NCBI RefSeq assembly: GCF_037975245.1
Contig: NC_092578.1
Location: 1-64,000, forward strand
Source of the DNA: Apostichopus japonicus
Lineage: Eukaryota > Echinodermata > Holothuroidea > Aspidochirotida > Stichopodidae
DNA: 64,000 nt
Reading direction: 5' to 3'
Shown piece by piece: positions 21,401 through 36,134 of this stretch (the first letter of the stretch is position 1; each line of letters opens with the position of its first letter). The notes beneath the pieces were generated by a model that saw only the letters and a list, made by a program, of their open reading frames with translations, had not been told where the DNA came from and did not search any database. The translations under genes were made by a program, and so were the position numbers.

Positions 21401-24400
21401 CGGTGGTACCCCGAAAAGATGGCCGTAATCGGACCACCCCAGTAACCATGGTAACGCTCCAGAGTAGAAGAGTCGGGATTTTCCCGTACATAGTAACACT
21501 AATTATTATGGCCTTTTCGGTTTTTTTCCAAAATGACCCCCCTACCACCCCGGAGAAGAGACCCACCTACAAGTTTTATTCAAATGTGGGAAGGGGACAC
21601 ACTAGCGGTGACAACCTGAAAATATGGGGGAAATCGGACTGATTCCCATAACCATGGTAACGCTCAAAAGTATAAATGTCGGGATTTCGAAAAAACGTTT
21701 ATAACTACTACCGGTGAAAAACACCTACTTTGGGGGGACCTCAAAAACGTATAGACTATACCCCCTTCCCGAAAATTAATGCTACCGTATGAGTTGTCTA
21801 CACGTAGCTACGACTCTCTTCTCCCACATAACCAAAATTCAGCCCCGTCACATACCCTCGGTGGAAAGGAAGGGGTACCGAAAATAGGTATTTTTTTTAA
21901 CTTTTCAAGACAAAAACACCTATTTTTGGCGCAGATAGAAATCATATATACAAAGAGCCTTTTCCGGTCATATAATTACACGAAATTGATGTATGACAAT
22001 GACGAGGGTGTCTTCTACTACACGTCAAAATTTCATTTCCATGGGTACTTCAATGAGGACAGGAGGGGGGGGTTGAAAAGAGGGGGTTTTCCAACTTTTG
22101 CACGTATGAAGAACACGTATTTCTATCGGGTCCTCTGGGACCCTATATCTCCCGAACGGAAGCAGGTATGGACCTGGGAGTTGCAGATTTGGACTCCTGG
22201 GCATCGATTATCCCCTGTGACGTCATTTTGACCAAATCCATTTTGGGGCAATTTCGGTAAAAACCGTAAGGGGTACCCCTTATGGTTTTTTTGGGTGGAA
22301 ATAATTTTTGTTGCAAAGACGGGCAGTGTGTATCTTTTCTGATTGTTCTCGACACGCTGATCACGAATCTGAAGTTAATTTTGGAATTGGGTGTTGTGTG
22401 GGGGCATGGGGGGCCAAAAACCATTGGGAGGGGGGCACCACCCCAAGTGGGTGTCTCCATAAACGAACGAAATACACCTGTTCTGGTGCTTCTTGGGGTG
22501 CTGATGATGAATCTGAGATTATTTTGGCGGTTTGGAGACGTGGGGAGTGGTGGGGGAATTTAATGCCTTCCGGGCGTCCCATGGCGCACGCTACCGAGAG
22601 TTTTTTGCTGACTGTTTGTACTTTTCCTCAAAATGACCCCCCTACCACCCCGGAGAAGTGACAAACCTAAAAGTTTTATTCTAATTTTGGAAAGGGGACA
22701 CCCTAGCGGTGGTACCCTTAAAAGATGGCCGTAATCGGACCACTCCAGTAACCATGGTAACGCTCCAAAGTAGAAGGGTCGTGATTTTCCCGTACATAGT
22801 AACACTAATTATTATGACTTTTTCGGATTTTTTTCAAACTGACCCCCCTACCACCCCGGAGAAGAGACCCACCTACAGGTTTCATCCTATTTTAGAAAGG
22901 GGACACCCTAGCGGTGGTACCCCGAAAAGATGGCCGTAATCGGACCACCCCAGTAACCATGGTAACGCTCCAGAGTAGAAGAGTCGGGATTTTCCCGTAC
23001 ATAGTAACACTAATTATTATGGCCTTTTCGGTTTTTTTCCAAAATGACCCCCCTACCACCCCGGAGAAGAGACCCACCTACAAGTTTTATTCAAATGTGG
23101 GAAGGGGACACACTAGCGGTGACAACCTGAAAATATGGGGGAAATCGGACTGATTCCCATAACCATGGTAACGCTCAAAAGTATAAATGTCGGGATTTCG
23201 AAAAAACGTTTATAACTACTACCGGTGAAAAACACCTACTTTGGGGGGACCTCAAAAACGTATAGACTATACCCCCTTCCCGAAAATTAATGCTACCGTA
23301 TGAGTTGTCTACACGTAGCTACGACTCTCTTCTCCCACATAACCAAAATTCAGCCCCGTCACATACCCTCGGTGGAAAGGAAGGGGTACCGAAAATAGGT
23401 ATTTTTTTTAACTTTTCAAGACAAAAACACCTATTTTTGGCGCAGATAGAAATCATATATACAAAGAGCCTTTTCCGGTCATATAATTACACGAAATTGA
23501 TGTATGACAATGACGAGGGTGTCTTCTACTACACGTCAAAATTTCATTTCCATGGGTACTTCAGAGAGGACAGGAGGGGGGGTTGACAAGAGGGGGTTTT
23601 CCAACTTTTGCACGTATGAAGAACACGTATTTCTATCGGGTCCTCTGGGACCCTATATCTCCCGAACGGAAGCAGGTATGGACCTGGGAGTTGCAGATTT
23701 GGACTCCTGGGCATCGATTACCCCCTGTGACGTCATTTTGACCAAATCCATTTTGGGGCAATTTCGGTAAAAACCGTAAGGGGTACCCCTTATGGTTTTT
23801 TTGGGTGAAAATAATTTTTGTCGCAAAGACGGGCAGTGTGTATCTTTTCTGATTGTTCTCGACACGCTGATCACGAATCTGAAGTTAATTTTGGAATTGG
23901 GTGTTGTGTGGGGGCATGGGGGGCCAAAAACCATTGGGAGGGGGGCACCACCCCAAGTGGGTGTCTCCAAAAAAGAACGAAATACACCTGTTCTGGTGCT
24001 TCTTGGGGTGCTGATGATGAATCTGAGATTATTTTGGCGGTTCGTAGGCGTGGGGAGTGGTGGGGGAATTTAATACCTTCCGGGCGTCCCATGGCGCACG
24101 CTACCGAGAGTTTTTTGCTGACTGTTTGTACTTTTCCTCAAAATGAACCCCCTACCACCCCGGAGAAGTGACAAACCTAAAAGTTTTATTCTAATTTTGG
24201 AAAGGGGACACCCTAGCGGTGGTACCCTTAAAAGATGGCCGTAATCGGACCACTCCAGTAACCATGGTAACGCTCCAGAGTAGAAGAGTCGGGATTTTCC
24301 CGTACATAGTAACACTAATTATTATGACTTTTTCGGATTTTTTTCAAACTGACCCCCCTACCACCCCGGAGAAGAGACCCACCTACAGGTTTCATCTTAT

Positions 24401-27400
24401 TTTAGAAAGGGGACACCCTAGCGGTGGTACCCCGAAAAGATGGCCGTAATCGGACCACCCCAGTAACCATGGTAACGCTCCAGAGTAGAAGAGTCGGGAT
24501 TTTCCCGTACATAGTAACACTAATTATTATGGCCTTTTCGGTTTTTTTCCAAAATGACCCCCCTACCACCCCGGAGAAGAGACCCACCTACAAGTTTTAT
24601 TCAAATGTGGGAAGGGGACACACTAGCGGTGACAACCTGAAAATATGGGGGAAATCGGACTGATTCCCATAACCATGGTAACGCTCAAAAGTATAAATGT
24701 CGGGATTTCGAAAAAACGTTTATAACTACTACCGGTGAAAAACACCTACTTTGGGGGAGAACCTCAAAAACGTATAGACTATACCCCCTTCCCGAAAATT
24801 AATGCTACCGTATGAGTTGTCTACACGTAGCTACGACTCTTGTCTCCCACATAGCCAAAATTCAGCCCCGTCACATACCCTCGGTGGAAAGGAAGGGGTA
24901 CCGAAAAGAGGTACTTTTTTAACTTTTCAAGACAAAAACACCTATTTTTGGCGCAGATAGAAATCATATATACAAAGAGCCTTTTCCGGTCATATAATTA
25001 CACGAAATTGATGTATGACAATGACGAGGGTGTCTTCTACTACACGTCAAAATTTCATTTCCATGGGTACTTCAGAGAGGACAGGAGGGGGGGTTGACAA
25101 GAGGGGGTTTTCCAACTTTTGCACGTATGAAGAACACGTATTTCTATCGGGTCCTCTGGGACCCTATATCTCCCGAACGGAAGCAGGTATGGACCTGCGA
25201 GTTGCAGATTTGGACTCCTGGGCATCGATTACCCCCTGTGACGTCATTTTGACCAAATCCATTTTGGGGCAATTTCGGTAAAAACCGTAAGGGGTACCCC
25301 TTATGGTTTTTTTGGGTGAAAATAATTTTTGTCGCAAAGACGGGCAGTGTGTATCTTTTCTGATTGTTCTCGACACGCTGATCACGAATCTGAAGTTAAT
25401 TTTGGAATTGGGTGTTGTGTGGGGGCATGGGGGGCCAAAAACCATTGGGAGGGGGGCACCACCCCAAGTGGGTGTCTCCAAAAAAGAACGAAATACACCT
25501 GTTCTGGTGCTTCTTGGGGTGCTGATGATGAATCTGAGATTATTTTGGCGGTTCGTAGGCGTGGGGAGTGGTGGGGGAATTTAATACCTTCCGGGCGTCC
25601 CATGGCGCACGCTACCGAGAGTTTTTTGCTGACTGTTTGTACTTTTCCTCAAAATGAACCCCCTACCACCCCGGAGAAGTGACAAACCTAAAAGTTTTAT
25701 TCTAATTTTGGAAAGGGGACACCCTAGCGGTGGTACCCTTAAAAGATGGCCGTAATCGGACCACTCCAGTAACCATGGTAACGCTCCAAAGTAGAAGGGT
25801 CGTGATTTTCCCGTACATAGTAACACTAATTATTATGACTTTTTCGGATTTTTTTCAAACTGACCCCCCTACCACCCCGGAGAAGAGACCCACCTACAGG
25901 TTTCATCTTATTTTAGAAAGGGGACACCCTAGCGGTGGTACCCCGAAAAGATGGCCGTAATCGGACCACCCCAGTAACCATGGTAACGCTCCAGAGTAGA
26001 AGAGTCGGGATTTTCCCGTACATAGTAACACTAATTATTATGGCCTTTTCGGTTTTTTTCCAAAATGACCCCCCTACCACCCCGGAGAAGAGACCCACCT
26101 ACAAGTTTTATTCAAATGTGGGAAGGGGACACACTAGCGGTGACAACCTGAAAATATGGGGGAAATCGGACTGATTCCCATAACCATGGTAACGCTCAAA
26201 AGTATAAATGTCGGGATTTCGAAAAAACGTTTATAACTACTACCGGTGAAAAACACCTACTTTGGGGGAGAACCTCAAAAACGTATAGACTATACCCCCT
26301 TCCCGAAAATTAATGCTACCGTATGAGTTGTCTACACGTAGCTACGACTCTTGTCTCCCACATAGCCAAAATTCAGCTCCGTCACATACCCTCGGTGGAA
26401 AGGAAGGGGTACCGAAAAGAGGTACTTTTTTAACTTTTCAAGACAAAAACACCTATTTTTGGCGCAGATAGAAATCATATATACAAAGAGCCTTTTCCGG
26501 TCATATAATTACACGAAATTGATGTATGACAATGACGAGGGTGTCTTCTACTACACGTCAAAATTTCATTTCCATGGGTACTTCAGAGAGGACAGGAGGG
26601 GGGGTTGACAAGAGGGGGTTTTCCAACTTTTGCACGTATGAAGAACACGTATTTCTATCGGGTCCTCTGGGACCCTATATCTCCCGAACGGAAGCAGGTA
26701 TGGACCTGCGAGTTGCAGATTTGGACTCCTGGGCATCGATTACCCCCTGTGACGTCATTTTGACCAAATCCATTTTGGGGCAATTTCGGTAAAAACCGTA
26801 AGGGGTACCCCTTATGGTTTTTTTGGGTGAAAATAATTTTTGTCGCAAAGACGGGCAGTGTGTATCTTTTCTGATTGTTCTCGACACGCTGATCACGAAT
26901 CTGAAGTTAATTTTGGAATTGGGTGTTGTGTGGGGGCATGGGGGGCCAAAAACCATTGGGAGGGGGGCACCACCCCAAGTGGGTGTCTCCAAAAAAGAAC
27001 GAAATACACCTGTTCTGGTGCTTCTTGGGGTGCTGATGATGAATCTGAGATTATTTTGGCGGTTCGTAGGCGTGGGGAGTGGTGGGGGAATTTAATACCT
27101 TCCGGGCGTCCCATGGCGCACGCTACCGAGAGTTTTTTGCTGACTGTTTGTACTTTTCCTCAAAATGAACCCCCTACCACCCCGGAGAAGTGACAAACCT
27201 AAAAGTTTTATTCTAATTTTGGAAAGGGGACACCCTAGCGGTGGTACCCTTAAAAGATGGCCGTAATCGGACCACTCCAGTAACCATGGTAACGCTCCAA
27301 AGTAGAAGGGTCGTGATTTTCCCGTACATAGTAACACTAATTATTATGACTTTTTCGGATTTTTTTCAAACTGACCCCCCTACCACCCCGGAGAAGAGAC

Positions 27401-30400
27401 CCACCTACAGGTTTCATCTTATTTTAGAAAGGGGACACCCTAGCGGTGGTACCCCGAAAAGATGGCCGTAATCGGACCACCCCAGTAACCATGGTAACGC
27501 TCCAGAGTAGAAGAGTCGGGATTTTCCCGTACATAGTAACACTAATTATTATGGCCTTTTCGGTTTTTTTCCAAAATGACCCCCCTACCACCCCGGAGAA
27601 GAGACCCACCTACAAGTTTTATTCAAATGTGGGAAGGGGACACACTAGCGGTGACAACCTGAAAATATGGGGGAAATCGGACTGATTCCCATAACCATGG
27701 TAACGCTCAAAAGTATAAATGTCGGGATTTCGAAAAAACGTTTATAACTACTACCGGTGAAAAACACCTACTTTGGGGGAGAACCTCAAAAACGTATAGA
27801 CTATACCCCCTTCCCGAAAATTAATGCTACCGTATGAGTTGTCTACACGTAGCTACGACTCTTGTCTCCCACATAGCCAAAATTCAGCCCCGTCACATAC
27901 CCTCGGTGGAAAGGAAGGGGTACCGAAAAGAGGTACTTTTTTAACTTTTCAAGACAAAAACACCTATTTTTGGCGCAGATAGAAATCATATATACAAAGA
28001 GCCTTTTCCGGTCATATAATTACACGAAATTGATGTATGACAATGACGAGGGTGTCTTCTACTACACGTCAAAATTTCATTTCCATGGGTACTTCAGAGA
28101 GGACAGGAGGGGGGGTTGACAAGAGGGGGTTTTCCAACTTTTGCACGTATGAAGAACACGTATTTCTATCGGGTCCTCTGGGACCCTATATCTCCCGAAC
28201 GGAAGCAGGTATGGACCTGCGAGTTGCAGATTTGGACTCCTGGGCATCGATTACCCCCTGTGACGTCATTTTGACCAAATCCATTTTGGGGCAATTTCGG
28301 TAAAAACCGTAAGGGGTACCCCTTATGGTTTTTTTGGGTGAAAATAATTTTTGTCGCAAAGACGGGCAGTGTGTATCTTTTCTGATTGTTCTCGACACGC
28401 TGATCACGAATCTGAAGTTAATTTTGGAATTGGGTGTTGTGTGGGGGCATGGGGGGCCAAAAACCATTGGGAGGGGGGCACCACCCCAAGTGGGTGTCTC
28501 CAAAAAAGAACGAAATACACCTGTTCTGGTGCTTCTTGGGGTGCTGATGATGAATCTGAGATTATTTTGGCGGTTCGTAGGCGTGGGGAGTGGTGGGGGA
28601 ATTTAATACCTTCCGGGCGTCCCATGGCGCACGCTACCGAGAGTTTTTTGCTGACTGTTTGTACTTTTCCTCAAAATGAACCCCCTACCACCCCGGAGAA
28701 GTGACAAACCTAAAAGTTTTATTCTAATTTTGGAAAGGGGACACCCTAGCGGTGGTACCCTTAAAAGATGGCCGTAATCGGACCACTCCAGTAACCATGG
28801 TAACGCTCCAAAGTAGAAGGGTCGTGATTTTCCCGTACATAGTAACACTAATTATTATGACTTTTTCGGATTTTTTTCAAACTGACCCCCCTACCACCCC
28901 GGAGAAGAGACCCACCTACAGGTTTCATCTTATTTTAGAAAGGGGACACCCTAGCGGTGGTACCCCGAAAAGATGGCCGTAATCGGACCACCCCAGTAAC
29001 CATGGTAACGCTCCAGAGTAGAAGAGTCGGGATTTTCCCGTACATAGTAACACTAATTATTATGGCCTTTTCGGTTTTTTTCCAAAATGACCCCCCTACC
29101 ACCCCGGAGAAGAGACCCACCTACAAGTTTTATTCAAATGTGGGAAGGGGACACACTAGCGGTGACAACCTGAAAATATGGGGGAAATCGGACTGATTCC
29201 CATAACCATGGTAACGCTCAAAAGTATAAATGTCGGGATTTCGAAAAAACGTTTATAACTACTACCGGTGAAAAACACCTACTTTGGGGGAGAACCTCAA
29301 AAACGTATAGACTATACCCCCTTCCCGAAAATTAATGCTACCGTATGAGTTGTCTACACGTAGCTACGACTCTTGTCTCCCACATAGCCAAAATTCAGCT
29401 CCGTCACATACCCTCGGTGGAAAGGAAGGGGTACCGAAAAGAGGTACTTTTTTAACTTTTCAAGACAAAAACACCTATTTTTGGCGCAGATAGAAATCAT
29501 ATATACAAAGAGCCTTTTCCGGTCATATAATTACACGAAATTGATGTATGACAATGACGAGGGTGTCTTCTACTACACGTCAAAATTTCATGTCCATGGG
29601 TACTTCAGAGAGGACAGGAGGGGGGGTTGACAAGAGGGGGTTTTCCAACTTTTGCACGTATGAAGAACACGTATTTCTATCGGGTCCTCTGGGACCCTAT
29701 ATCTCCCGAACGGAAGCAGGTATGGACCTGGGAGTTGCAGATTTGGACTCCTGGGCATCGATTACCCCCTGTGACGTCATTTTGACCAAATCCATTTTGG
29801 GGCAATTTCGGTAAAAACCGTAAGGGGTACCCCTTATGGTTTTTTTGGGTGAAAATAATTTTTGTCGCAAAGACGGGCAGTGTGTATCTTTTCTGATTGT
29901 TCTCGACACGCTGATCACGAATCTGAAGTTAATTTTGGAATTGGGTGTTGTGTGGGGGCATGGGGGGCCAAAAACCATTGGGAGGGGGCACCACCCCAAG
30001 TGGGTGTCTCCAAAAAAGAACGAAATACACCTGTTCTGGTGCTTCTTGGGGTGCTGATGATGAATCTGAGATTATTTTGGCGGTTCGTAGGCGTGGGGAG
30101 TGGTGGGGGAATTTAATACCTTCCGGGCGTCCCATGGCGCACGCTACCGAGAGTTTTTTGCTGACTGTTTGTACTTTTCCTCAAAATGAACCCCCTACCA
30201 CCCCGGAGAAGTGACAAACCTAAAAGTTTTATTCTAATTTTGGAAAGGGGACACCCTAGCGGTGGTACCCTTAAAAGATGGCCGTAATCGGACCACTCCA
30301 GTAACCATGGTAACGCTCCAAAGTAGAAGGGTCGTGATTTTCCCGTACATAGTAACACTAATTATTATGACTTTTTCGGATTTTTTTCCAAAATGACCCC

Positions 30401-33087
30401 CACCACCCCGGAGAAGAGACGCGCACCTACAAGTTTCATCCTATTTCGGCAAGGGGACACCCTAGCGGTGGTACCCCGAAAAGATGGCCCTAGTCGGACC
30501 ACCACAGTAACCATGGTAACGCTCCAAAGTAGAAGGGTCGGGATTTTCAAAAACGTATATAGCAAATTATTATGCCTTTTCAGATTTTGTTTCAAAATGA
30601 CCCCCTATCACCCAGGAATGAGAAGCACCTACAAGTTTAATCCTATTTTGGAAAGGGGACACCCTAGCGGTGGTACCCTGAAAGGATGGCCGTAGTCGGA
30701 CCACCACAGTAACCATGGTAACGCTCCAAAGTAGAAGGGTCGGGATTTTCAAAAACGTATATAGCAAATTATTATGCCTTTTCAGATTTTGTTTCAAAAT
30801 GAACCCCCTACCACCCCGGAGAAGTGACAAACCTAAAAGTTTAATCCTATTTTGGAAAGGGGACACCCTAGCGGTGGTACCCTGAAAGGATGGCCGTAAT
30901 CGGACCACTCCAGTAACCATGGTAACGCTCCAAAGTAGAAGGGTCGTGATTTTCCCGTACATAGTAACACTAATTATTATGACTTTTTCGGATTTTTTTC
31001 AAACTGACCCCCCTACCACCCCGGAGAAGAGACCCACCTACAGGTTTCATCTTATTTTAGAAAGGGGACACCCTAGCGGTGGTACCCCGAAAAGATGGCC
31101 GTAATCGGACCACCCCAGTAACCATGGTAACGCTCCAGAGTAGAAGAGTCGGGATTTTCCCGTACATAGTAACACTAATTATTATGGCCTTTTCGGTTTT
31201 TTTCCAAAATGACCCCCCTACCACCCCGGAGAAGAGACCCACCTACAAGTTTTATTCAAATGTGGGAAGGGGACACACTAGCGGTGACAACCTGAAAATA
31301 TGGGGGAAATCGGACTGATTCCCATAACCATGGTAACGCTCAAAAGTATAAATGTCGGGATTTCGAAAAAACGTTTATAACTACTACCGGTGAAAAACAC
31401 CTACTTTGGGGGAGAACCTCAAAAACGTATAGACTATACCCCCTTCCCGAAAATTAATGCTACCGTATGAGTTGTCTACACGTAGCTACGACTCTTGTCT
31501 CCCACATAGCCAAAATTCAGCCCCGTCACATACCCTCGGTGGAAAGGAAGGGGTACCGAAAAGAGGTACTTTTTTAACTTTTCAAGACAAAAACACCTAT
31601 TTTTGGCGCAGATAGAAATCATATATACAAAGAGCCTTTTCCGGTCATATAATTACACGAAATTGATGTATGACAATGACGAGGGTGTCTTCTACTACAC
31701 GTCAAAATTTCATTTCCATGGGTACTTCAGAGAGGACAGGAGGGGGGGTTGACAAGAGGGGGTTTTCCAACTTTTGCACGTATGAAGAACACGTATTTCT
31801 ATCGGGTCCTCTGGGACCCTATATCTCCCGAACGGAAGCAGGTATGGACCTGCGAGTTGCAGATTTGGACTCCTGGGCATCGATTACCCCCTGTGACGTC
31901 ATTTTGACCAAATCCATTTTGGGGCAATTTCGGTAAAAACCGTAAGGGGTACCCCTTATGGTTTTTTTGGGTGAAAATAATTTTTGTCGCAAAGACGGGC
32001 AGTGTGTATCTTTTCTGATTGTTCTCGACACGCTGATCACGAATCTGAAGTTAATTTTGGAATTGGGTGTTGTGTGGGGGCATGGGGGGCCAAAAACCAT
32101 TGGGAGGGGGGCACCACCCCAAGTGGGTGTCTCCAAAAAAGAACGAAATACACCTGTTCTGGTGCTTCTTGGGGTGCTGATGATGAATCTGAGATTATTT
32201 TGGCGGTTCGTAGGCGTGGGGAGTGGTGGGGGAATTTAATACCTTCCGGGCGTCCCATGGCGCACGCTACCGAGAGTTTTTTGCTGACTGTTTGTACTTT
32301 TCCTCAAAATGAACCCCCTACCACCCCGGAGAAGTGACAAACCTAAAAGTTTTATTCTAATTTTGGAAAGGGGACACCCTAGCGGTGGTACCCTTAAAAG
32401 ATGGCCGTAATCGGACCACTCCAGTAACCATGGTAACGCTCCAGAGTAGAAGAGTCGGGATTTTCCCGTACATAGTAACACTAATTATTATGACTTTTTC
32501 GGATTTTTTTCAAACTGACCCCCCTACCACCCCGGAGAAGAGACCCACCTACAGGTTTCATCTTATTTTAGAAAGGGGACACCCTAGCGGTGGTACCCCG
32601 AAAAGATGGCCCTAGTCGGACCACCACAGTAACCATGGTAACGCTCCAAAGTAGAAGGGTCGGGATTTTCAAAAACGTATATAGCAAATTATTATGCCTT
32701 TTCAGATTTTGTTTCAAAATGACCCCCTATCACCCAGGAATGAGAAGCACCTACAAGTTTAATCCTATTTTGGAAAGGGGACACCCTAGCGGTGGTACCC
32801 TGAAAGGATGGCCGTAATCGGACCACCACAGTAACCATGGTAACGCTCCAAAGTAGAAGGGTCGGGATTTTCCCGTACGTAGTAATACTAATTATTATGA
32901 CCGTTTTAGACTTTTTTTCAAAATTACCCCCCTACCACCCCGGGAAAGAGACGCACCTACAAGTTTCATCCTATTTCGGACAGGTGACACCCTAGCGGTG
33001 GTACCCTGAAAAGATGGGGGAAATCGGACTGACCCAGTAACCATGGTAACGCTCCAAAGTATAAAAGTAGGTATTTTCCCGTATATA
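18482..33087 (+). repeat. 1.5-kb tandem array of macro-unit B, nine units
   Basis: Unit starts: 18482, 20197, 21708, 23219, 24729, 26240, 27751, 29262, 31384. Spacings are 1715, 1511, 1511, 1510, 1511, 1511, 1511 and 2122, i.e. 1511 plus whole numbers of about 205 bp. Units 24729, 26240 and 27751 are almost identical. Unit 29262 has one G missing in the run near 29990 and contains terminal-type sub-repeats (about 30385-30850) in its interior. The array ends with terminal-type sub-repeats before 33088. Confidence 0.93.
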
Positions 33088-33657
33088 GAGTAATTTAGTG
33101 TTAGGCAGATCGGTTAATGAATTTTAATTAATTAACCGAATATGCAAATGAGCTGAAATTTTTATGACGTCATCAATAGGATGTAACGGAAGGGTAAAAA
33201 AAGTTTGAAGATGCCCCCCCAAGTTTTGCACTGGGGGTGGGGTCCCCCACCCCAAAAATTCACCCCCCTCAAATTTTTACCAAAATGACGCCAATTTGTC
33301 GAAGGGGTGCAGGGGTATCTAAAAGTATGAATTACGACACCCCCACCCCCGGGGAAGTATTTTTTTGATAATATTTTGTCACGTCCCGACTGTCCATTTT
33401 CTTCACGTCCCGATTGGGCACTTTCACGTCCCGATTGGGCACTTTCACGTCCCGACAGGGCATTCTCACGTCCCGATAGGGCATTCTCACGTCCCGATAG
33501 GGCATTTTCACGTCCCGATAGGGCATTTTGTACTTAGAAATTTTTTCACGTCCCGACTGGGCATTTTCACGTCCCGAGTGGGCATTTTGACGTCCCGACT
33601 GGGCATTCTGACGTCCCGACTGGGCATTCTGACGTCCCGACTGGGCATTGGTCTGAA
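33088..33657 (+). repeat. Proximal block of macro-unit B with minisatellite
   Basis: Same content as 16004-16560: inverted repeat, octamer, CRE, G/C fold-back and the 21-bp minisatellite (about 33379-33653), ending GGGCATTGGTCTGAA against the telomere array. Confidence 0.88.
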
Positions 33658-34096
33658 CCCTAACCCTAACCCTAACCCTAACCCTAACCCTAACCCTAAC
33701 CCTAACCCTAACCCTAACCCTAACCCTAACCCTAACCCTAACCCTAACCCTAACCCTAACCCCTAACCCTAACCCTAACCCTAACCCTAACCCTAACCCT
33801 AACCCTAACCCTAACCCTAACCCTAACCCTAACCCTAACCCTAACCCTAACCCTAACCCTAACCCCCTAACCCTAACCCCCTAACCCTAACCCTAACCCT
33901 AACCCTAACCCCCTAACCCTAACCCTAACCCTAACCCTAACCCTAACCCTAACCCTAACCCCCTAACCCTAACCCCCTAACCCTAACCCTAACCCTAACC
34001 CCCTAACCCTAACCCCCTAACCCTAACCCTAACCCTAACCCCCTAACCCTAACCCCCTAACCCTAACCCCCTAACCCTAACCCTAACCCTAACCCC

Positions 34097-34137
<41 letters not shown>

Positions 34138-34273
34138 CCCTAACCCTAACCCTAACCCTAACCCTAACCCTAACCCTAACCCTAACCCTAACCCTAACCC
34201 TAACCCTAACCCTAACCCTAACCCCCTAACCCTAACCCCCTAACCCTAACCCTAACCCTAACCCTAACCCTAA
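33658..34273 (+). repeat. Interstitial telomere array B/C, ~616 bp
   Basis: About 100 telomere repeats. The left half is almost pure CCCTAA. The right half (about 33860-34090, again 34220-34240) is interspersed with the 8-base variant CCCCCTAA in small higher-order groups. One CCCTAAA-type unit lies near 34117. Confidence 0.97.
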
Positions 34274-36134
34274 TTAGGACCAATGCCCTCTTGGGACGTC
34301 AAAATGCCCACTTGGGACGTGATGGGTCCGAACGTAACTTTTTTTTTTCGTCATTCTCACCCCCACGGGACCCCCCTGGGGGGGTTAAAAAAAAATATTT
34401 GGGGGGGTGCCAAAATTTTTTTTTTTTTTCACAACATGCGTCTGCACGAGTAGAGTGACCAGAAGCGAAAAATTTTTGAAAAAAGTTGACCGGAAGTGAC
34501 CAAAAAATTATGTTATGTAATAGGTGCCTACGTCCCAAGAGGGCACTTTCACGTCCCGGGTGTCCATTTTTTGGGGTCGATCTCGGAAAGTTGGGCATCG
34601 GGAAGTCCAATATTTGGTCAAAGGGTTGAACTGTTGTCACTGTACACCCACCCACACTTCCGGTCAGTTTGGGTCACATGACTTTTTATTACAGCCATAA
34701 AATGCAGTTGACTTAATATATTACCTCAATGTTTCATTTTTGAAAATGACTACCCCTAGGGTTATGGTCGAAAATCGTAAACTTTGACCTTTGACCTCCA
34801 AATTTCTTGTGGATGTTAAGGCTCAATAGGGCACTGACATATGCAAAGGGCAAGTATATGTCACTTCCGGTTAATGTGTTATAGGGGGTCAAAGGTCAAA
34901 AATGTCGTTCCTTCAAAAAAAGGTCAAAAATCGTGAGAGTGACCGATTTCCACGAAACTTGCAACGATGACCTGTGAGGTCATAAGGAATGGTCACCTGA
35001 AAAATTTCGGCCATGAGGTCATCGGGTCAAAGGTCAATCAGAGGTCAAAAATTTAGTTCATCATTTTTTATTAGTTTTTATTGGATATCATAAGTCGGAC
35101 CACCGAAAATGGTCTAAAAGTTTTTTTTTGACCTAAGGTCATACCAATCCAAGATGGCTGCCACTCAAAGTTAACCCCAACCCCTAGCTTTGGCTAGGGT
35201 TAGCTTGGGGTTAGCATATTCGACTCCTGTGTGTACACGATATGGTTTTTCGGGACACAAATTGGTGTCGTGATGTAACTCGATGCGTACTATCACGTGA
35301 TTATCTTAAACTTGTTTCAAGTCGTTTACTTTCTGAATGAGGGCGCTGTAAAGTTTTACCTAGGGGTCCGTTTCTGAGACGGGAGGAATAAGCTATCGAC
35401 CTGTAACTCACACCGAAGACTTATCACTTGAGCCTGTAAAAAATAAGTTCCGCTTTTGACCCTTTTTTATTCTGACCGGAAGTGACGTCACAAAACACAA
35501 TATCATCGATTATTACAAAATTCGATATTTGATTACCTTTTGAATAGCAGCAAAAATATGTCGCGACATGTTCTATCGATTCTGTGAATTTAAAAAAATT
35601 TCATCAATGTTTGACAAAATGGCGGCCAAAATAAAATATTAATAAGATAATATTTAACAAAAGTATAAAAAAATAATCAAAGACCGGAATTAGATTAAAC
35701 GACATTTATATAATCTCTAATTATTAGTTTTAACTAAATCTGAAATTTCGAGCAAATTGGGTGAATTTGAATTTTTCGCCGAAAATAGCGCCACCACCGG
35801 ATGACGTCAGAAAATAAAAATCGCGCGAAATACATGAAAATATTGTTCCAGATAGTATCGGACATGCCGAATCCATTAGTGCTATTTTTGGAACGATCGA
35901 ATGTTCCGTTCTTGAGATATGGGTACAGATGAGTCAAAAAGTGGGTCGATGTGACGTCACGCTACAGCAAAACCGGGCATCCGGTGGAAACGGGACATCC
36001 GGTAATTAAAGATCACAGATAGGGCTATCCATCGATTATAACTTTGCCTGATTTCCATTTGACCTAGGGTATTAAAAAAGCTGCTCGAATGTTGACCTCG
36101 GCGCTGGCGTCCTTGTTTAGGGTTATCATAGCTG
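34274..36134 (+). repeat. Distal block of macro-unit C
   Basis: Near-identical to the block at 1-1824 (offset 34310), closer to it than to copy B in several small differences, for example GAGGGCGCTGTAAAG at about 35339. No gene seen. Confidence 0.9.

Noticed and set aside
33365-33766. Open frames coding Pro-Asn or Leu-Gly repeats across telomere arrays
   Set aside because: These are translations of CCCTAA/CCCCAA tandem repeats, not proteins.
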